Shown: positions 22,783 to 33,794 of the stretch, in pieces
How positions within the stretch are numbered: position 1 is the first letter of the stretch
How the letters are laid out: each line of letters begins with the position of its first letter
Source: Adiantum capillus-veneris
Taxonomy: Eukaryota; Streptophyta; Polypodiopsida; Polypodiales; Pteridaceae
Direction: 5' to 3'
Assembly: GCA_014529385.2 (NCBI GenBank)
Contig: CM043960.1
Span: 25,238,396-25,298,395 of the forward strand
Length of the DNA: 60,000 bases
Position numbers and translations under genes: made by a program
Notes under the pieces: generated by a model
Seen by the model: the letters and a program-made list of their open reading frames with translations, nothing else
Database searches by the model: none
What the model was told of the DNA's origin: nothing

Positions 22783-23096
22783 ACACACACACACACACAC
22801 ACACAAGGAGATGAAGAAGAAGAAGATGGAGATGGAGCAAGAGCACTCTTCAATTGCACAAATGAGAGAATGCGTGAATTTTAGGTTTAGTTGACTTTTA
22901 TATGAGCTCGCCCCATTCGCACTTGGGCACCCATGCTTAGCCAACTAATCCCTTGAATGTTCCAGTTAGAGTGCATCTCTCATCAGCGATCACTCCTACC
23001 CTTTTCCTATTGGACCGACAAGCCCGGTACCTGACTCTACCAAATAAATAATACAGTGTCCGTCGTAGGTGATAGGAAGGTGCGTGAGGGTTAACA
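22477..23096 (-). repeat. 5' LTR (right) of the short element
   Basis: 620 bp, with a longer (CT)n (about 22716-22777) followed by (CA)n (about 22785-22805). It is followed by the target duplication ATGAG. Confidence 0.92.
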
Positions 23097-23101
23097 ATGA
23101 G

Positions 23102-23840
23102 CCTAAGCGGAAGGACAATGTCCAAAAGTCTCCTAAGGGCAACTCCAACAAAGCTAAAGAGAAGGGAGATTATAAAGGCAAAAATAAACTCTCTCTTGAA
23201 GAGCTTGAGCGTTATTGCAAGGATAACCGGTGTTTCAAGTGCGGTGAACAAGGGCATGCGTACCGTGCTTGTCCCCAAAAGAACAACCGCCATGATCCTC
23301 CTAGAGCTACCTTGGTCAAAATCCAAGAGGAGGAAACTCACCACAAAGGATCTCCTCTATGCCATGCTTGGGGAAAGGTAAGAGAACATGATGCTTTTAT
23401 TCTCTTTGACCCCTGTTCTATCATAATTTATATATATAGAATTGACCACCAAGCTAGGCAGACAAACCTACAAGATGAGAGATGTCCTACTCGTAGACGG
23501 TGCTTTCAAGGGGCAAGAAGCTTTAGTCACTCCCTTAATCGGGAAATTGAGGCTCCATGTCCAAGGCTATGTGGACAAAGAGGACTTCTTTATCTCTCCT
23601 CTCAAGCATGAGGATGTAATCCTAGGGGCACCATGGTTTGATCACATGGCTGCCAATGTTAAATTCCCTGAAAGGAGAATCTCCTTTAAGTTCAGGGAAA
23701 AAGATATGTATATAGATACTAAGGAAATGGGTAACACTATACCCATTGTACATACACAAGACTTCAACAAGTCAATAAAGAACTCTATTTCCGTGTACAT
23801 GATTTTTGTTAAAGATTCTCAAATTGAACCTAATGTTTTA
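23102..23840 (+). pseudogene. Ty3/gypsy Gag zinc knuckle and protease
   Basis: After the nested element the frame resumes with a Lys-rich stretch and the knuckle CFKCGEQGHAYRACP (about 23230-23275). A retropepsin-like segment with FILFDPCSIII follows (about 23395). The usual DxG of the active site reads D-P-C, so the key glycine environment is changed. A frame change then leads to TTKLGRQTYKMRDVLLVDG, and the segment EDVILGAPWFDHM is the second conserved protease/RT-linker motif. The frame stops at about 23840. Confidence 0.8.
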
Positions 23841-26721
23841 TAGCAAAGAAAATATACACAATCAAAAGGAATTAGAGTTATCCAATTTTCTCAAGGGGTT
23901 TCAAGATTTCTTTATTGACGACATCCCTTGTGAGTTACCTCCTAAACGAGGCAATGATGACCATGCAATTGAGCTTCTTCCAGGAAGTTCACCACCTAAC
24001 AAACCTCCTTATAGAGTTTCTCAAGCTCAACAAGAGGAGATTATGCGGCAAGTGCATGAGTTAGTTGAGAAGGGCATGGTTAGGCCTAGCTCATCTCCAT
24101 TTTGTTCTCCTGTGCTACCAGTGAAAAAGAAAGACGGCACATATCGTATGTGTGTCGACTATAGAGCACTAAATAGGATCACTATCAAGAATAGGTTTCC
24201 CGTTCCAAGGGTAGAAGACCTATTTGATAAGCTACAAGGGTCCACCTACTTCAGGAGGATTGACCTAAAAAGTGGCTATCATCAAATAAGGATAGTTGAT
24301 CAAGACATTGTAAAGACCGTATTTTGCACTATGTTTGGTCTTTATGAATTCATTGTCATGCCTTTTGGCTTGACCAATGCACCATCCACATTCAACCGCT
24401 TGATGGAGAAGCTATTTAGGCCTCATTGAACCTTTATTGGAGTGTTCTTTGATGATATTATCATCTGGTCTAATTCATTAGATGAACACAAGTGACACCT
24501 CCAGATAATATTTCAAGTTCTAAGAGAGAATAAACTTTATCTTAATCGAAAGAAAAGTGAATTTTTCTTACAAGAGATTCAGTATCTAGGTCACATTATC
24601 TCTCAAGATGGCATCCAAATGGATCCATCAAAGTTAGAGGTAATAAAAGGATGGCCTAAACCAAGGAATCTTCATGAATTAAAAAGCTTTATAGGTATGT
24701 GTGCATACTATAGACGCTTCATAGAAAAGTTCTCACTAATAGCAGGACCATTACATGACCTAACAAAGAAAAACGTTAGGTACACATGGTCTACCAAGGA
24801 GAACAATGCTTTCGAAACGCTTAAACAAAATCTTATCCCTCAACCTGTGCTTACACTACCGGATCTCTCAAAGCCATTTGATGTCCAATGTGATGCTCGT
24901 GGTGATTGCCTTGGAGCTGTGTTACTTCAAGAAGGGCACGCCATAGGCTATGAAAGTCGAAGGCTCGACCCTGTTGAGCAAGCTCTAGGCATATATGAAA
25001 AGGAACTCCTTGTAGTTCTACATGCCTTAGACTCATGGAAGCACTATTTATTGGAGACTCCTTTCATTCTGCGAACAGATCACCAAAGTCTTAAGTACTT
25101 CATGACGCAGACCAAGCTCTCCGACAAACAAATGAGGTGGGCAAACTTTCTTTCACAATTTCATTTTCATATTGCTCACATTGCTGGCAAGCATAATCAA
25201 GTAGCCGATGCACTCTCAAGATGGCCGAGAGTGAATGCGGTTTCCATAGCAACTCACAATGATCTATCTTCTATGATAGATGAGTATGCTATTGATCCGA
25301 TTTTAGAGATGTGATTTCAGCCCTTGCACTAGGGAAGAAAGAGGAACCATTTACTTTACAAGATCGTTATCTCCTCTATGGCAATAGACTATGCGTTACT
25401 AACTCACTACGTGAGAAATTAATGTATGAATCTCATGCTCCTCCTTATGCAGGGCATAGAGGGATTCAATCTACCCTGAAGGGGATTGAAACATATTTCT
25501 ATTGGCCTACCATGAAAGCAAACATACAAGAGTACGTTTCTAAATGTGTGGTATGCCAAAAAAACGAAGTTTGATAGAGGGAGGCAACTTGGATTGCTTC
25601 AACCTTTGTCAATCCCTAATTCACCATGGGAGAGCATATCCATGGGTTTTATCTTTGGATTGCCTAAGTCTATCCATGGGAATATGGGAATATGGACGAT
25701 AGTAGATAGGTTCAGTAAACAAGCTCATTTTATACCTGTCAAAAAGACTATCAAAGCCCATCAAATGGCAACCCTCTTCATTTCTCAAATCTTCAAGCAC
25801 CATGGCTGGCCAATGTCCATAGTGTTGGATAAAGATCCTAGAATGACCAGTAATTTCTAGAAGGGTCTCTTTGAGAATTTAGGAACAAGGCTAAACTTCT
25901 CTTCGGCCTATCGCCCGCAAACGGATGGCCAAAGTGAAATAGCTAACCTAACAATTCTCGATCTACTAAAAGCCTATGTAATGGAAGTAGATCATTAATC
26001 CCAATGGGAGAAGTACTTACCCTTAGTGGAGTATGCCTACAATAATAGTACATACTTCGACGGGAAAGCACCTTTTCACGTAATTGAGGGAAGATCAAAA
26101 AGTCCCTTGCTACTTAAGGTACACGGTAAGATCTTCGCTGCAGATGAGTATAGCCGAGACCTACAAGAGTCTTTCCAAAAGATTAAGGATGCTATCTCTA
26201 TCTCACAGAAAAGACAAAAGACTGATGTTGACAAGCACAGAAGAGCCCAAGCCTTTAAAGAAAATGATTGGGTCTTACTCAAATTTCCCAAGGCTTGATT
26301 AAGGCACACGACGGGCAAGAATCCTATGGGACACCAAAAGTACTATGCTAAGTTAGCAAAAAGGTACTATAGTCCCTTCCAGATTCTTAGGCCAATCAAT
26401 GAGATGGCCTATCAACTCAAGTTGCCCAACCATTGGCTCATACACAATGCTTTCCATGTGAGCCTATTAAAGCCTTACAAAGGAGAGCCACCTCAAGAAC
26501 CAACTATTGAAGACCCACCGGAGATCGAGGACCAAGAAGAGGTGCTGCAGCCTGAGTCCATTCTCCGACATGAAGACAAGGTACTAAGAGGCGGTAAGAG
26601 TATCCGACGATATCTTATTAAGTTTAAGAATTATCCTTTTGAAGATGCTAGATGGATGCAAGTCATACAATTGAAGGATAACCTAAACCTTGTCAATGCT
26701 TACAATGCTTCCCAAGAGTAA
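23806..26721 (+). pseudogene. Ty3/gypsy pol: RT, RNase H, integrase, chromodomain
   Basis: Reverse transcriptase: [19 protein letters not shown] (24115), [24 protein letters not shown] and the active-site variant FFDDIII (24450). RNase H: DVQCDARGDCLGAVL (24880), YEKELLVVLHALDSWKHYL and LRTDHQSLKYF. Integrase: HHCC zinc domain ending CVVCQKNE (25560), catalytic IVDRFSKQAHFIPV, SIVLDKDPRM and YRPQTDGQSE. C-terminal domain and chromodomain: LIKFKNYPFEDARWM, ending at 26721. The frame is nearly constant but broken by stops near 24427, 24494, 25858, 25996 and 26296 and by a compensated frame change at 25311-25574. The integrase core lies in normal order downstream of RNase H. Confidence 0.93.
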
Positions 26722-27073
26722 GCAAATGTACAAAATGTTAAAAATGAACAAATTTTTGTCTTATAAGACTCTCTTTTTCTTATTGTGCACAAAAATGAAG
26801 TAGTATGCATGCTTAGATCAAGTTTTCGGAGACGACGTCTCTCGAACACCAAGTAGAGCTTGTCGCTCTACTATGGAAGATGATAGGACTAATATGCAAA
26901 CATGCTTGCGGTAGCCTCAGGCTCTCAAGCGCCAAATGGACTAGTCATCCATTGTGGAATGATGCCGTAGGGTAACATAGGGATCCTCTACCCGCTAAGA
27001 AAAGGACTAATGAATATGCTTTATCTTCTCTATCCCATAGTCGAGGACGACTATGATTTCAAGAGAGAGGTAA
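26722..27073 (+). other. 3' untranslated segment with hairpins
   Basis: No gene. A perfect 7-bp stem (GTAGAGC, loop TTGTC, GCTCTAC) lies at 26853-26871. A near-palindromic GGAGACGACGTCTCTC lies at about 26828-26843. A purine-rich TCAAGAGAGAGGTAA directly before the 3' LTR is the polypurine tract. Confidence 0.6.
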
Positions 27074-28163
27074 TGTCGTAATAATCAATATCTAATTCTC
27101 CTAAATGATTTTCTCATGTTAAACTGATCATTTAATATGGGGAAGTGCCAAAGGAGAAAAAGCTAGAATATTGGTTAAGCTAGTAGACCAGCCACAGTAG
27201 GGATCCAAAGGGGGGGCCATCTGTAAAAGAGCCATGTGCAACAATGGGCTTAAAAGACCCTAAGGTTCAGCCCATTAAGACTTCCAAAATTCAAAGGTTG
27301 TGTCCAAAGGTCAAACATTGGGGGAATTGGATGCTTTGTGTGTGTCCCAAAAGTCTTTGGCAATCCCTACATAGGAGGGGGTGAGCCTTGCAAGTAGGGG
27401 ATGAGAGAGAAACTCACACACACACACACACACACACACAAACTCCCTTTACACAAAGGGAATGAGGGACACATGTCAACTCCCTAGCCCAGATGTCCAC
27501 AAGGTGTACCCAATTCCTATTGGATGGCCTTGGAAGTGGACCAATGATAATTAGGCTAGAGTAAATCTAGTTTAATTAATTTAAAAACACTTAATAAAAG
27601 AACCAATGATAATTAAGCTCTCTAGAAGACTATTGGCCAGTCTCTGAAGGGGACCAATGAGCATTCAGCAGCCAAATGGCTTGCCTGATTCCTATTGGCC
27701 AGGAGGCAAAGGGGTCCAATGAGAGTTTAGTTGAATTAAATAATTACCTAAAGCTCTCACAAAAGGGGAAAGGTGGACACATGTCAGCTTATCACCTACT
27801 CCAAGCTTGTGAGAAGGAAGGCCTACACCAACAACTCTTGGCTTTGTGATGCAAATCCAACCAAGAGCCAAGATTCAATGCATGCTCATCTCCTCTACCA
27901 TGCTAATTACTAAGCTAAGCTATGCTAATATGAGTGATTATGTGAGGAGATGTACATCTTCCTCGTAAGAATACTCCTTCTTCCTATCAATCTACTCTCA
28001 TACCCCGCTAGCTCTCACCCTCTTCGAAGGTGTGTGAGGTCTTGGGTCTGAGACCGTGAGGGAATTGATGTTGTGTTTGATAAGTGTTTTGCATAGTGCA
28101 TGAAGTTTCCATCTTCATTGCACTAGCTAGTTATTGAAGGAACACAAGAAATTGTATTATAAA
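27074..28163 (+). repeat. 3' LTR of the plus-strand Ty3/gypsy, truncated
   Basis: Begins TGTCGTAATAATC and follows the 5' LTR until about 28163. It lacks about 210 bp present in the 5' LTR (it joins CACATGTC directly to AGCTTATCACC) and carries an extra 27 bp or so near 27872. The last part of the LTR is missing. Confidence 0.9.
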
Positions 28164-29283
28164 AAAGCTTAAACAGGCAATTTTTAAAGAATTAAAATAG
28201 CAGGAGTCTGCCGTCACACAATCACATGCAACATAAAATTTTTGCACATTTTTCAAATCCAAGTTGATTTTTGTGATGAGGGAACCCAATGGCTCAACTT
28301 GCAGTGCTTGGCTTGCTCTGTATATCAGTATCAGCTCTTTGGACAGCAAATCAACAGATGGAAATCGACAGTCCAAATGAGCTCAGATTGATATCATAGC
28401 ATGTCCTCCACCTGCTGATCACAATGGTGAGCTCAAATCTACAATCTGAAATTTCCTCTATCTGCTAGATCTGCAAATTGACAGCTTCATGTCGATTTCT
28501 AGACTCGAGAGCAGATGTAGCCAAATTATAGGTCCTGACACACTTATGATACAAGGAGGATGCCTAGTTTTGAGTTTTTACTAAACTAACACAATACAAC
28601 GCCACTTCGGTTGTGTCGGAAACAACTGATTTCGACACATGTGCCTTATCGAGATAGCACCCCTCCGGAGGCTAGGCTTGTGCCCAACGGACCTAAGAGG
28701 GAGATTCTCTTCGGGTTTCACTTGCCAAACCAAAGTGGTCCAATACACCTTGTTGCAAGCAATGTGTAAGCTCAAAGAAACTCTCTAAACACTAGCGGTT
28801 TAGAGCCATCCGCCGTAGGCCTCGGCTTTGCCGGTCATAAAGCATTTTTGCATAATGTAAATGAACAAAGATATGCCCCCTTTTTAGGCACTTACCTTCT
28901 CTACAATGGTTGCACCTATCCTTGCAAGATATCAACACCAAAATGTTAATCACTCACTCCAAATACCTATTTAATGCTACTCCTAATGTCAAACAAATAA
29001 TGTCCTAAAAGCTAACAAGTGAGGGAGCTATGCTCAACCATATATGGGCTATGAAATAGTGTCTCCATATCCATATGTCACTTCTATCCTAATCTAGCCT
29101 ATGCGGTCCAACCACCCCAGCGCCCTTGAGTCCAACCCGATGCCCGTGATTAATCTAATCCTTATGTAGCCGTTTGAGTCCCACCCAAAGCCTACTCCCA
29201 CCCTTTTCACCGGTTTTGCAACCAAGTGAAGCAAGCTAATAGTGACAAGGAACACATCTACTCACTCAACTAGCCTAAGTAAT
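28164..29283. other. No recognisable gene; leader of the old element
   Basis: This lies between the truncated LTR and the primer site of the 5.7-30.5 kb element, so it is probably the 5' leader of that minus-strand element. An 81-codon minus frame at 28131-28376 has no recognisable domain. The 28600-28820 part is GC-richer and has paired CCGCCG / GCCGGT sequences. I see no coding family. Confidence 0.5.
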
Positions 29284-29304
29284 CGTTCCCCAGTAGCGGC
29301 ACCA
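29284..29304 (-). other. Asp-tRNA-like primer binding site, decayed
   Basis: The minus strand reads TGGTGCCGCTACTGGGGAA, one base inside the right LTR. It matches the TGGCGCCGCTGCTGGGGA type with two changes. Confidence 0.7.
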
Positions 29305-29305
29305 A

Positions 29306-30521
29306 TGGAGAACAGTGATTCCCTATCTTGTAGGAATGGGTAGCAAAAGCTATACAACGGTTATGCCCATAGAGATATGACTATCTCGGTCACACCGAAG
29401 GACTTTAACTCGTCTAGTGCATGGAAGCTTATCCCTTATGAGAGAACACATAGACAAATGACTTGCCAATGGTTCTCTCTCAAGACTCAACCACTACTTC
29501 TCACTCAATCAAAGCAAAACCGAGCACCACTAACAAGAAGACAATGCTAATTAGCATACATATACACTCAATCCCCAACTACTAAATCAATCCTTCAACC
29601 CAAGCAATGGATTAGCACTTAATACTCAACCTTCTTAAGACTTCCCTACCACTTATCCTTATTCCCTAGAAGTAAATAAGCAACCCACATGCATACCATT
29701 AATTCCATGTGAAGTTTAAGGAGAGAATGTGCATTCCATGTGGAGTTTAAGGAGAGAATATTCAATAGGTTTAATCAACTAACCATGCAACGAATGCAAA
29801 GGTTCATTAACCCACACACATTAATCAAGCTCTTATTAACCCACATCATGCAAGGGAGCTCCTTTTAGCAATACAAGTAATAAACAAGAGATTTGATTAA
29901 TCTACACTAACCCACAATCATTATTAAACTTCAATGAGAAGAGAAAAGAGAATGGAGCACTAGGCTTCAATGCCCACATTCACACATAGACATGGCAATG
30001 AACATAAGATTAATTAAAAAGAGAGAGTGTAATCTTCTTCATTGAATAGAAGCCCATAGCTAGAAAGTTATAGCTCAAGGAGTTACAATGAGAGTAGAGA
30101 GGTTAGGGAGTGGTGGAATGCTAGAGTGCTTAGATTTAAGCTCACTCTAGAGCTCACTCAACACTAATGAGATCACAACCTAAAATCCTCCTCAAAATTG
30201 AGTTATATAGGATTTTAATAAAACTACCCACACTTGTCTGCCTAGACACTTAGTGCAGACCCTAGGCAAACTAGCTAAATGACTCAATTTTGAGGATGAT
30301 AAATATTCCAAAAATATATTGTACAAGCTGGAGCTCCTTTGAGCCCAAGATCTACGGAAAATAATTACATTCAATGCCCGTAGGCTGATTTTACTCAAAA
30401 ATATTACACAGGTTGCAGGAAATTATTACAGGGCTTGGAGGATTTTATCTTTATCTTCAACCTGTACCTGTTACCTTTTACCGTACATGTTCTTGTTGTA
30501 CCTGTACCTGTTCTCTAAAAA
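29306..30521 (-). repeat. 5' LTR (right) of the 5.7-30.5 kb element
   Basis: Starts TGGAGAACAGTGATTCCC and ends near GTTCTCTAAAAA, homologous to 5749-7082. The right end is decayed compared with the partner (GTTCTCCGAACA). It is followed by ATGTT, a near match to the left flank ATGCT. Confidence 0.78.
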
Positions 30522-30526
30522 ATGTT

Positions 30527-32657
30527 GTTTATAGTTAATGAATAAATTGAATGGAAATTGGGAAAAACAAATTTGAAGGCAATTTTGATCCATTATGCTA
30601 AATGCCTTAAGAGGGATTCTAAATCCTCATTCAAAAACCATTAAAAACTTTCATCAAAAGCTTAATTAGCTACATGATTAATAATCTCATGTTAAATTTT
30701 AATTAAGAATAAAATTAAAGGTCAAATTGACATACTTAATGAATAAATGCACAAATTCCTTGAGAATTTGGAATTCTCCTAATTATTGAAGGTAATTAGC
30801 ATCATTTAAGACAAAACCCTAAGAGGGATTTTGCATATTTGAAGTGGATTATTTTTAGGTCAAAATTAATGCCTTAATCACACTTAATTTGGAAAAATTA
30901 AAGTTCTATTATAATTTAATATTTACCCTATTTTATCCTAGGTGCATTTCAATGTTTTGGATCTATGTTTAAGAGGGATTTCTATTATAAAAAAAATATA
31001 ACTGTTAGATCAAAAATTGTTCCAAAAATACACTATTTTAGGATTAGTATTTAGATATCATTGGAATTTGTCCTACCCTTATTTATCTCACGGATTTGGG
31101 ACTAAGATGAGGCTAGGATAATAATCTCGTTAATTATTAAGTTATGTTATTTTTTTGAAATTAATTTTAGACGTATTTTTGAAGGGGAAAATTGGAAATG
31201 ATTTTTCTTATGCTTAGGAAAATTATGATAGATGATTTACATTATTATAAACTTTCAATAAATAGAGTTTGGTAATTAGAGTTTATTTAATATTAAATAC
31301 ATAAAAAGGTCACTTTTTGGTCCTAATTTGATGAGAAAAACTAGTAAATGATTAAATTAGGAATTCTCTAATTTAGAACATGTTTTAGACTTAGGATAAT
31401 TACCCTCTTAATCATTGAGCATAAAATTATTTATTATGACTTATTTAGTACCAATTTTAGTCTAATTTAAATGGAAATAATAGATTATGATTGTTTGTTA
31501 GTCTTAGAAAATTACAAGAGGTTCTTCAAGTTTGTTAGTCTTAGAATAATAGGGTTTTATAATTGGAGGTAGTATTTTATTCAAAACCTAATTTCTAGTG
31601 AAAATTTATTCATATTTCTTAAAGGATAATTAGATTTAATGATCCAAAAATTATGAGCTTCTAGGTACCTAATATTTACAGATATTCTAACCATTTTTGG
31701 ATCATTAATTTAAGAGAAATTAATTTTCCAAGCCTAAATTTAGGATATTTGAGTTCTAAAAAATAATAAAATTATCAAAAAATTTATAGTTGTGTTTTTC
31801 TATGATTCCTTGAGTTGAGAGTGACTCTATCAAAATAATTTTTTGGGTAAAAATGAATTTTCTAGGAATTATTCTCTGTTTCTAGCAATTAAATATTTTA
31901 AGTCAGTTGTAGTAAAACACAATTTTACTAAAGAAAAACACCAAATTCTAAAAATTGATTTAGAAATATATAGATTTCCCAAAAGAAATTATAGAAAAGC
32001 GGAAAATGCTTGGAAAAATAAATCCAAGAAAATTCCATTATGGCAATTGTTAGAATAAATACCAAGAGGGTATTTTCTCAACATTAGTTGTACAAATAGA
32101 TTCTTGATGAGGAAACAACCCTAACGGGTACCATCAATAGATTTGCTTCAAGCAAATAGATTAAAATATCTTTTTTTTTTAAATGTGCTAAATTAGCAAT
32201 GGCTCAAAACGAGCTTGACTATCATGCAACATCAAAGAGAACCAGCCACAAACATGAACGAATGGCTCTGGGAGAGAATGGAAAGCCACTTATAAAGGGA
32301 CAACCAAAGGAAGCAAGCAAAGATTGCAAAATCATAAGAGTTGCTTCTGAGGTTGTTAATTAAGTCATACTTTAAGTCTAAGTGAACATTGCATCACGTA
32401 AGGTTTAGTTTCAATTGAGGACTTCCGAGAAAGGAAAATTTGATAGAAAATAAAGCTTGAAGTGTTCAAGGGAGAAACCATGTCATATGTTTTCAAAAAT
32501 CAAGTTCAAAAAAATGTTTTCAGGAGTGATTACTAGTTAAGTTTGTTTGGCAAAAATCAAAGGGATTTTTATTGGAAATGAATGCTCAATTATATTTGTG
32601 GATTGCGTCAAGATAAACAACATTTGATGGCAAATACCCTTTGTTAAAGTGTCGAAA
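30527..32657. other. AT-rich region without recognisable genes
   Basis: Long AT-rich sequence with repeated short motifs (AAGAGGGATT at about 30610, 30830 and 30970; TTAGGATAAT-like). The longest frame (71 codons at 31843) is Lys/Asn-rich chance. It resumes the host interrupted at 5748, which has a similar composition. It may be an old long LTR or satellite-like DNA, but I cannot show boundaries. Confidence 0.5.
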
Positions 32658-32822
32658 GTTAGCTCAATGGCGATGGTTAGCCGATGCTAAGTGGTATGCC
32701 CAATGCCAGGTGGTTAGTCAATGCTTGGTGGTGAGCCCAATGCCAGGTGGTTAGCCCGATGCGGGTGGGTAGCCGATACTAGGTGGTTAGACGAATGCCA
32801 ACGAGTGGTTAGTCGGATTGCC
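32658..32822. repeat. 18-19 bp minisatellite, about eight copies
   Basis: Head-to-tail units of the type GTTAGCCGATGCTAGGTG begin at 32658, 32676, 32694, 32713, 32731, 32750, 32768 and 32786, with a partial unit to about 32822. Alternate units read GCCCAATGCCAGGTG. The 61-72 codon frames crossing it are by-products of the repeat. Confidence 0.88.
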
Positions 32823-33794
32823 CATACTACAAATGGGTCGGTTAGAGATCGTGGGAGGATGAACTGTTTGTTTTTCCTAGGTACAAAGATAGATGTTACA
32901 ACTTGAACCCTTCCAAGAAGAGATGCTCTCACTAAGGTCCCTTGGTACCTCCCTCCTGGTGGCTAGCCAGATAGAGAGTCTCACTCAGGCGGGTAGCATG
33001 AGATGAGGATCAGACATTCTAGATAATTCTAATACCTTGTTGGCTGAGTAAACAACAAGTGTATTTAAATAAATATATTTTAGCCAGTGAGGCAATAAAG
33101 ATTATAAATAAAGAAACTTGTTTTAATTCTTAAACTGTTGTTTATATTGAAACTGAATGTTTTGTATCACATTGTTGAGAAAGAGTTATTGAATTTCAGT
33201 GAGGCAAAGAAAGTGTAATCAACGAAAATTATTCTTTTAAAAGAGTTGTATATGTTTGAAAGTTGATGAATTGTATGATTGAAGGGCTACTTTAATGAAC
33301 AAAGTTCAGGAATTTAAGGAACATGTCTTTCCGTGTTAAGCAATGTGGTAGTAATTAGGTAATGCTATTTAAATTGGAACACGAGAAGCACAACATGGTT
33401 TACCCCGACGGTAGCCATCTATGGTTGGGTGGATGCAATCAATCGTGTGGCTTCTGTATATGAAATTTTAATTAAAATGATACATATAGAAATCCCACAC
33501 CTTAGGGAATGGTAGGATCATTGAGCCTCGGGGAGCCGGGATTCAAACTATAAATCAAGAGTGTCACCTTAGCCACGGTTCAAGCTTTGAGCCTCAAGAA
33601 GCCAAGACTGTTCTTGGGAATTAAGGTGGATTACCTCCGCGATTCCATGCTTACGATGCATGAGCAATTGTGTAGATGGAAAATAGATACAAAGGGGATC
33701 TTGGAAGACTACCCTAAAAAAACAAGGAGGCAAAAACTAGGAAGGTGTCTTTTCAGGATGTCACACCACCTATTGTTTTGCCACAAAGGGAAAA
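32823..33794. other. No recognisable gene
   Basis: A mixed AT-rich segment. A 98-codon plus frame at 33587-33883 overlaps the start of the copia relic but shows no domain. Confidence 0.4.

Larger units (their letters stand above)
20567..23096 (-). mobile_element. Short non-autonomous LTR element, minus strand
   Basis: LTRs at 20567-21172 and 22477-23096 (TGTGCGC to GGGTTAACA on the plus strand) enclose only 1.3 kb. The target duplication ATGAG at 20562-20566 and 23097-23101 is perfect. The minus strand has an Asp-tRNA-like primer site beside the right LTR and a polypurine tract beside the left LTR. There is no reverse transcriptase or integrase. The LTRs differ by scattered substitutions and by microsatellite length. 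It interrupts the gag of the surrounding Ty3/gypsy just before its zinc knuckle. Confidence 0.95.
17252..28163 (+). mobile_element. Plus-strand Ty3/gypsy chromovirus, truncated at the 3' LTR
   Basis: The 5' LTR is at 17252-18831 and the Met-tRNA primer site at 18833. A gag-protease-RT-RNase H-integrase-chromodomain reading order spans 19249-26721. The 3' LTR starts at 27074. Homology between the LTRs stops at about 28163, so roughly the last 265 bp of the 3' LTR and its target duplication are gone. The left flank is the RNase H of the minus-strand chromovirus, and the right flank is unrelated, so the truncation is a deletion that also removed host sequence. A 2.5 kb element (20567-23096) sits inside the gag. 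Confidence 0.93.
5749..30521 (-). mobile_element. Old minus-strand LTR element filled by nested insertions
   Basis: Homologous 1.2-1.3 kb sequences at 5749-7082 and 29306-30521 are in the same orientation. The left copy is followed by a minus-strand polypurine tract and the right copy is preceded by a minus-strand primer site. The flanks ATGCT (5744-5748) and ATGTT (30522-30526) are a probable target duplication with one mismatch. The interior between the LTRs is now mostly later elements. None of the proteins inside can be assigned with certainty to this element. I take the pair as one element because orientation, primer site, tract and flanks all agree. Two independent insertions of one family remain possible. 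Confidence 0.65.

Noticed and set aside
28131-28376. 81-codon minus-strand frame as a missing reverse transcriptase piece
   Set aside because: It starts within the truncated LTR and shows none of the RT motifs.
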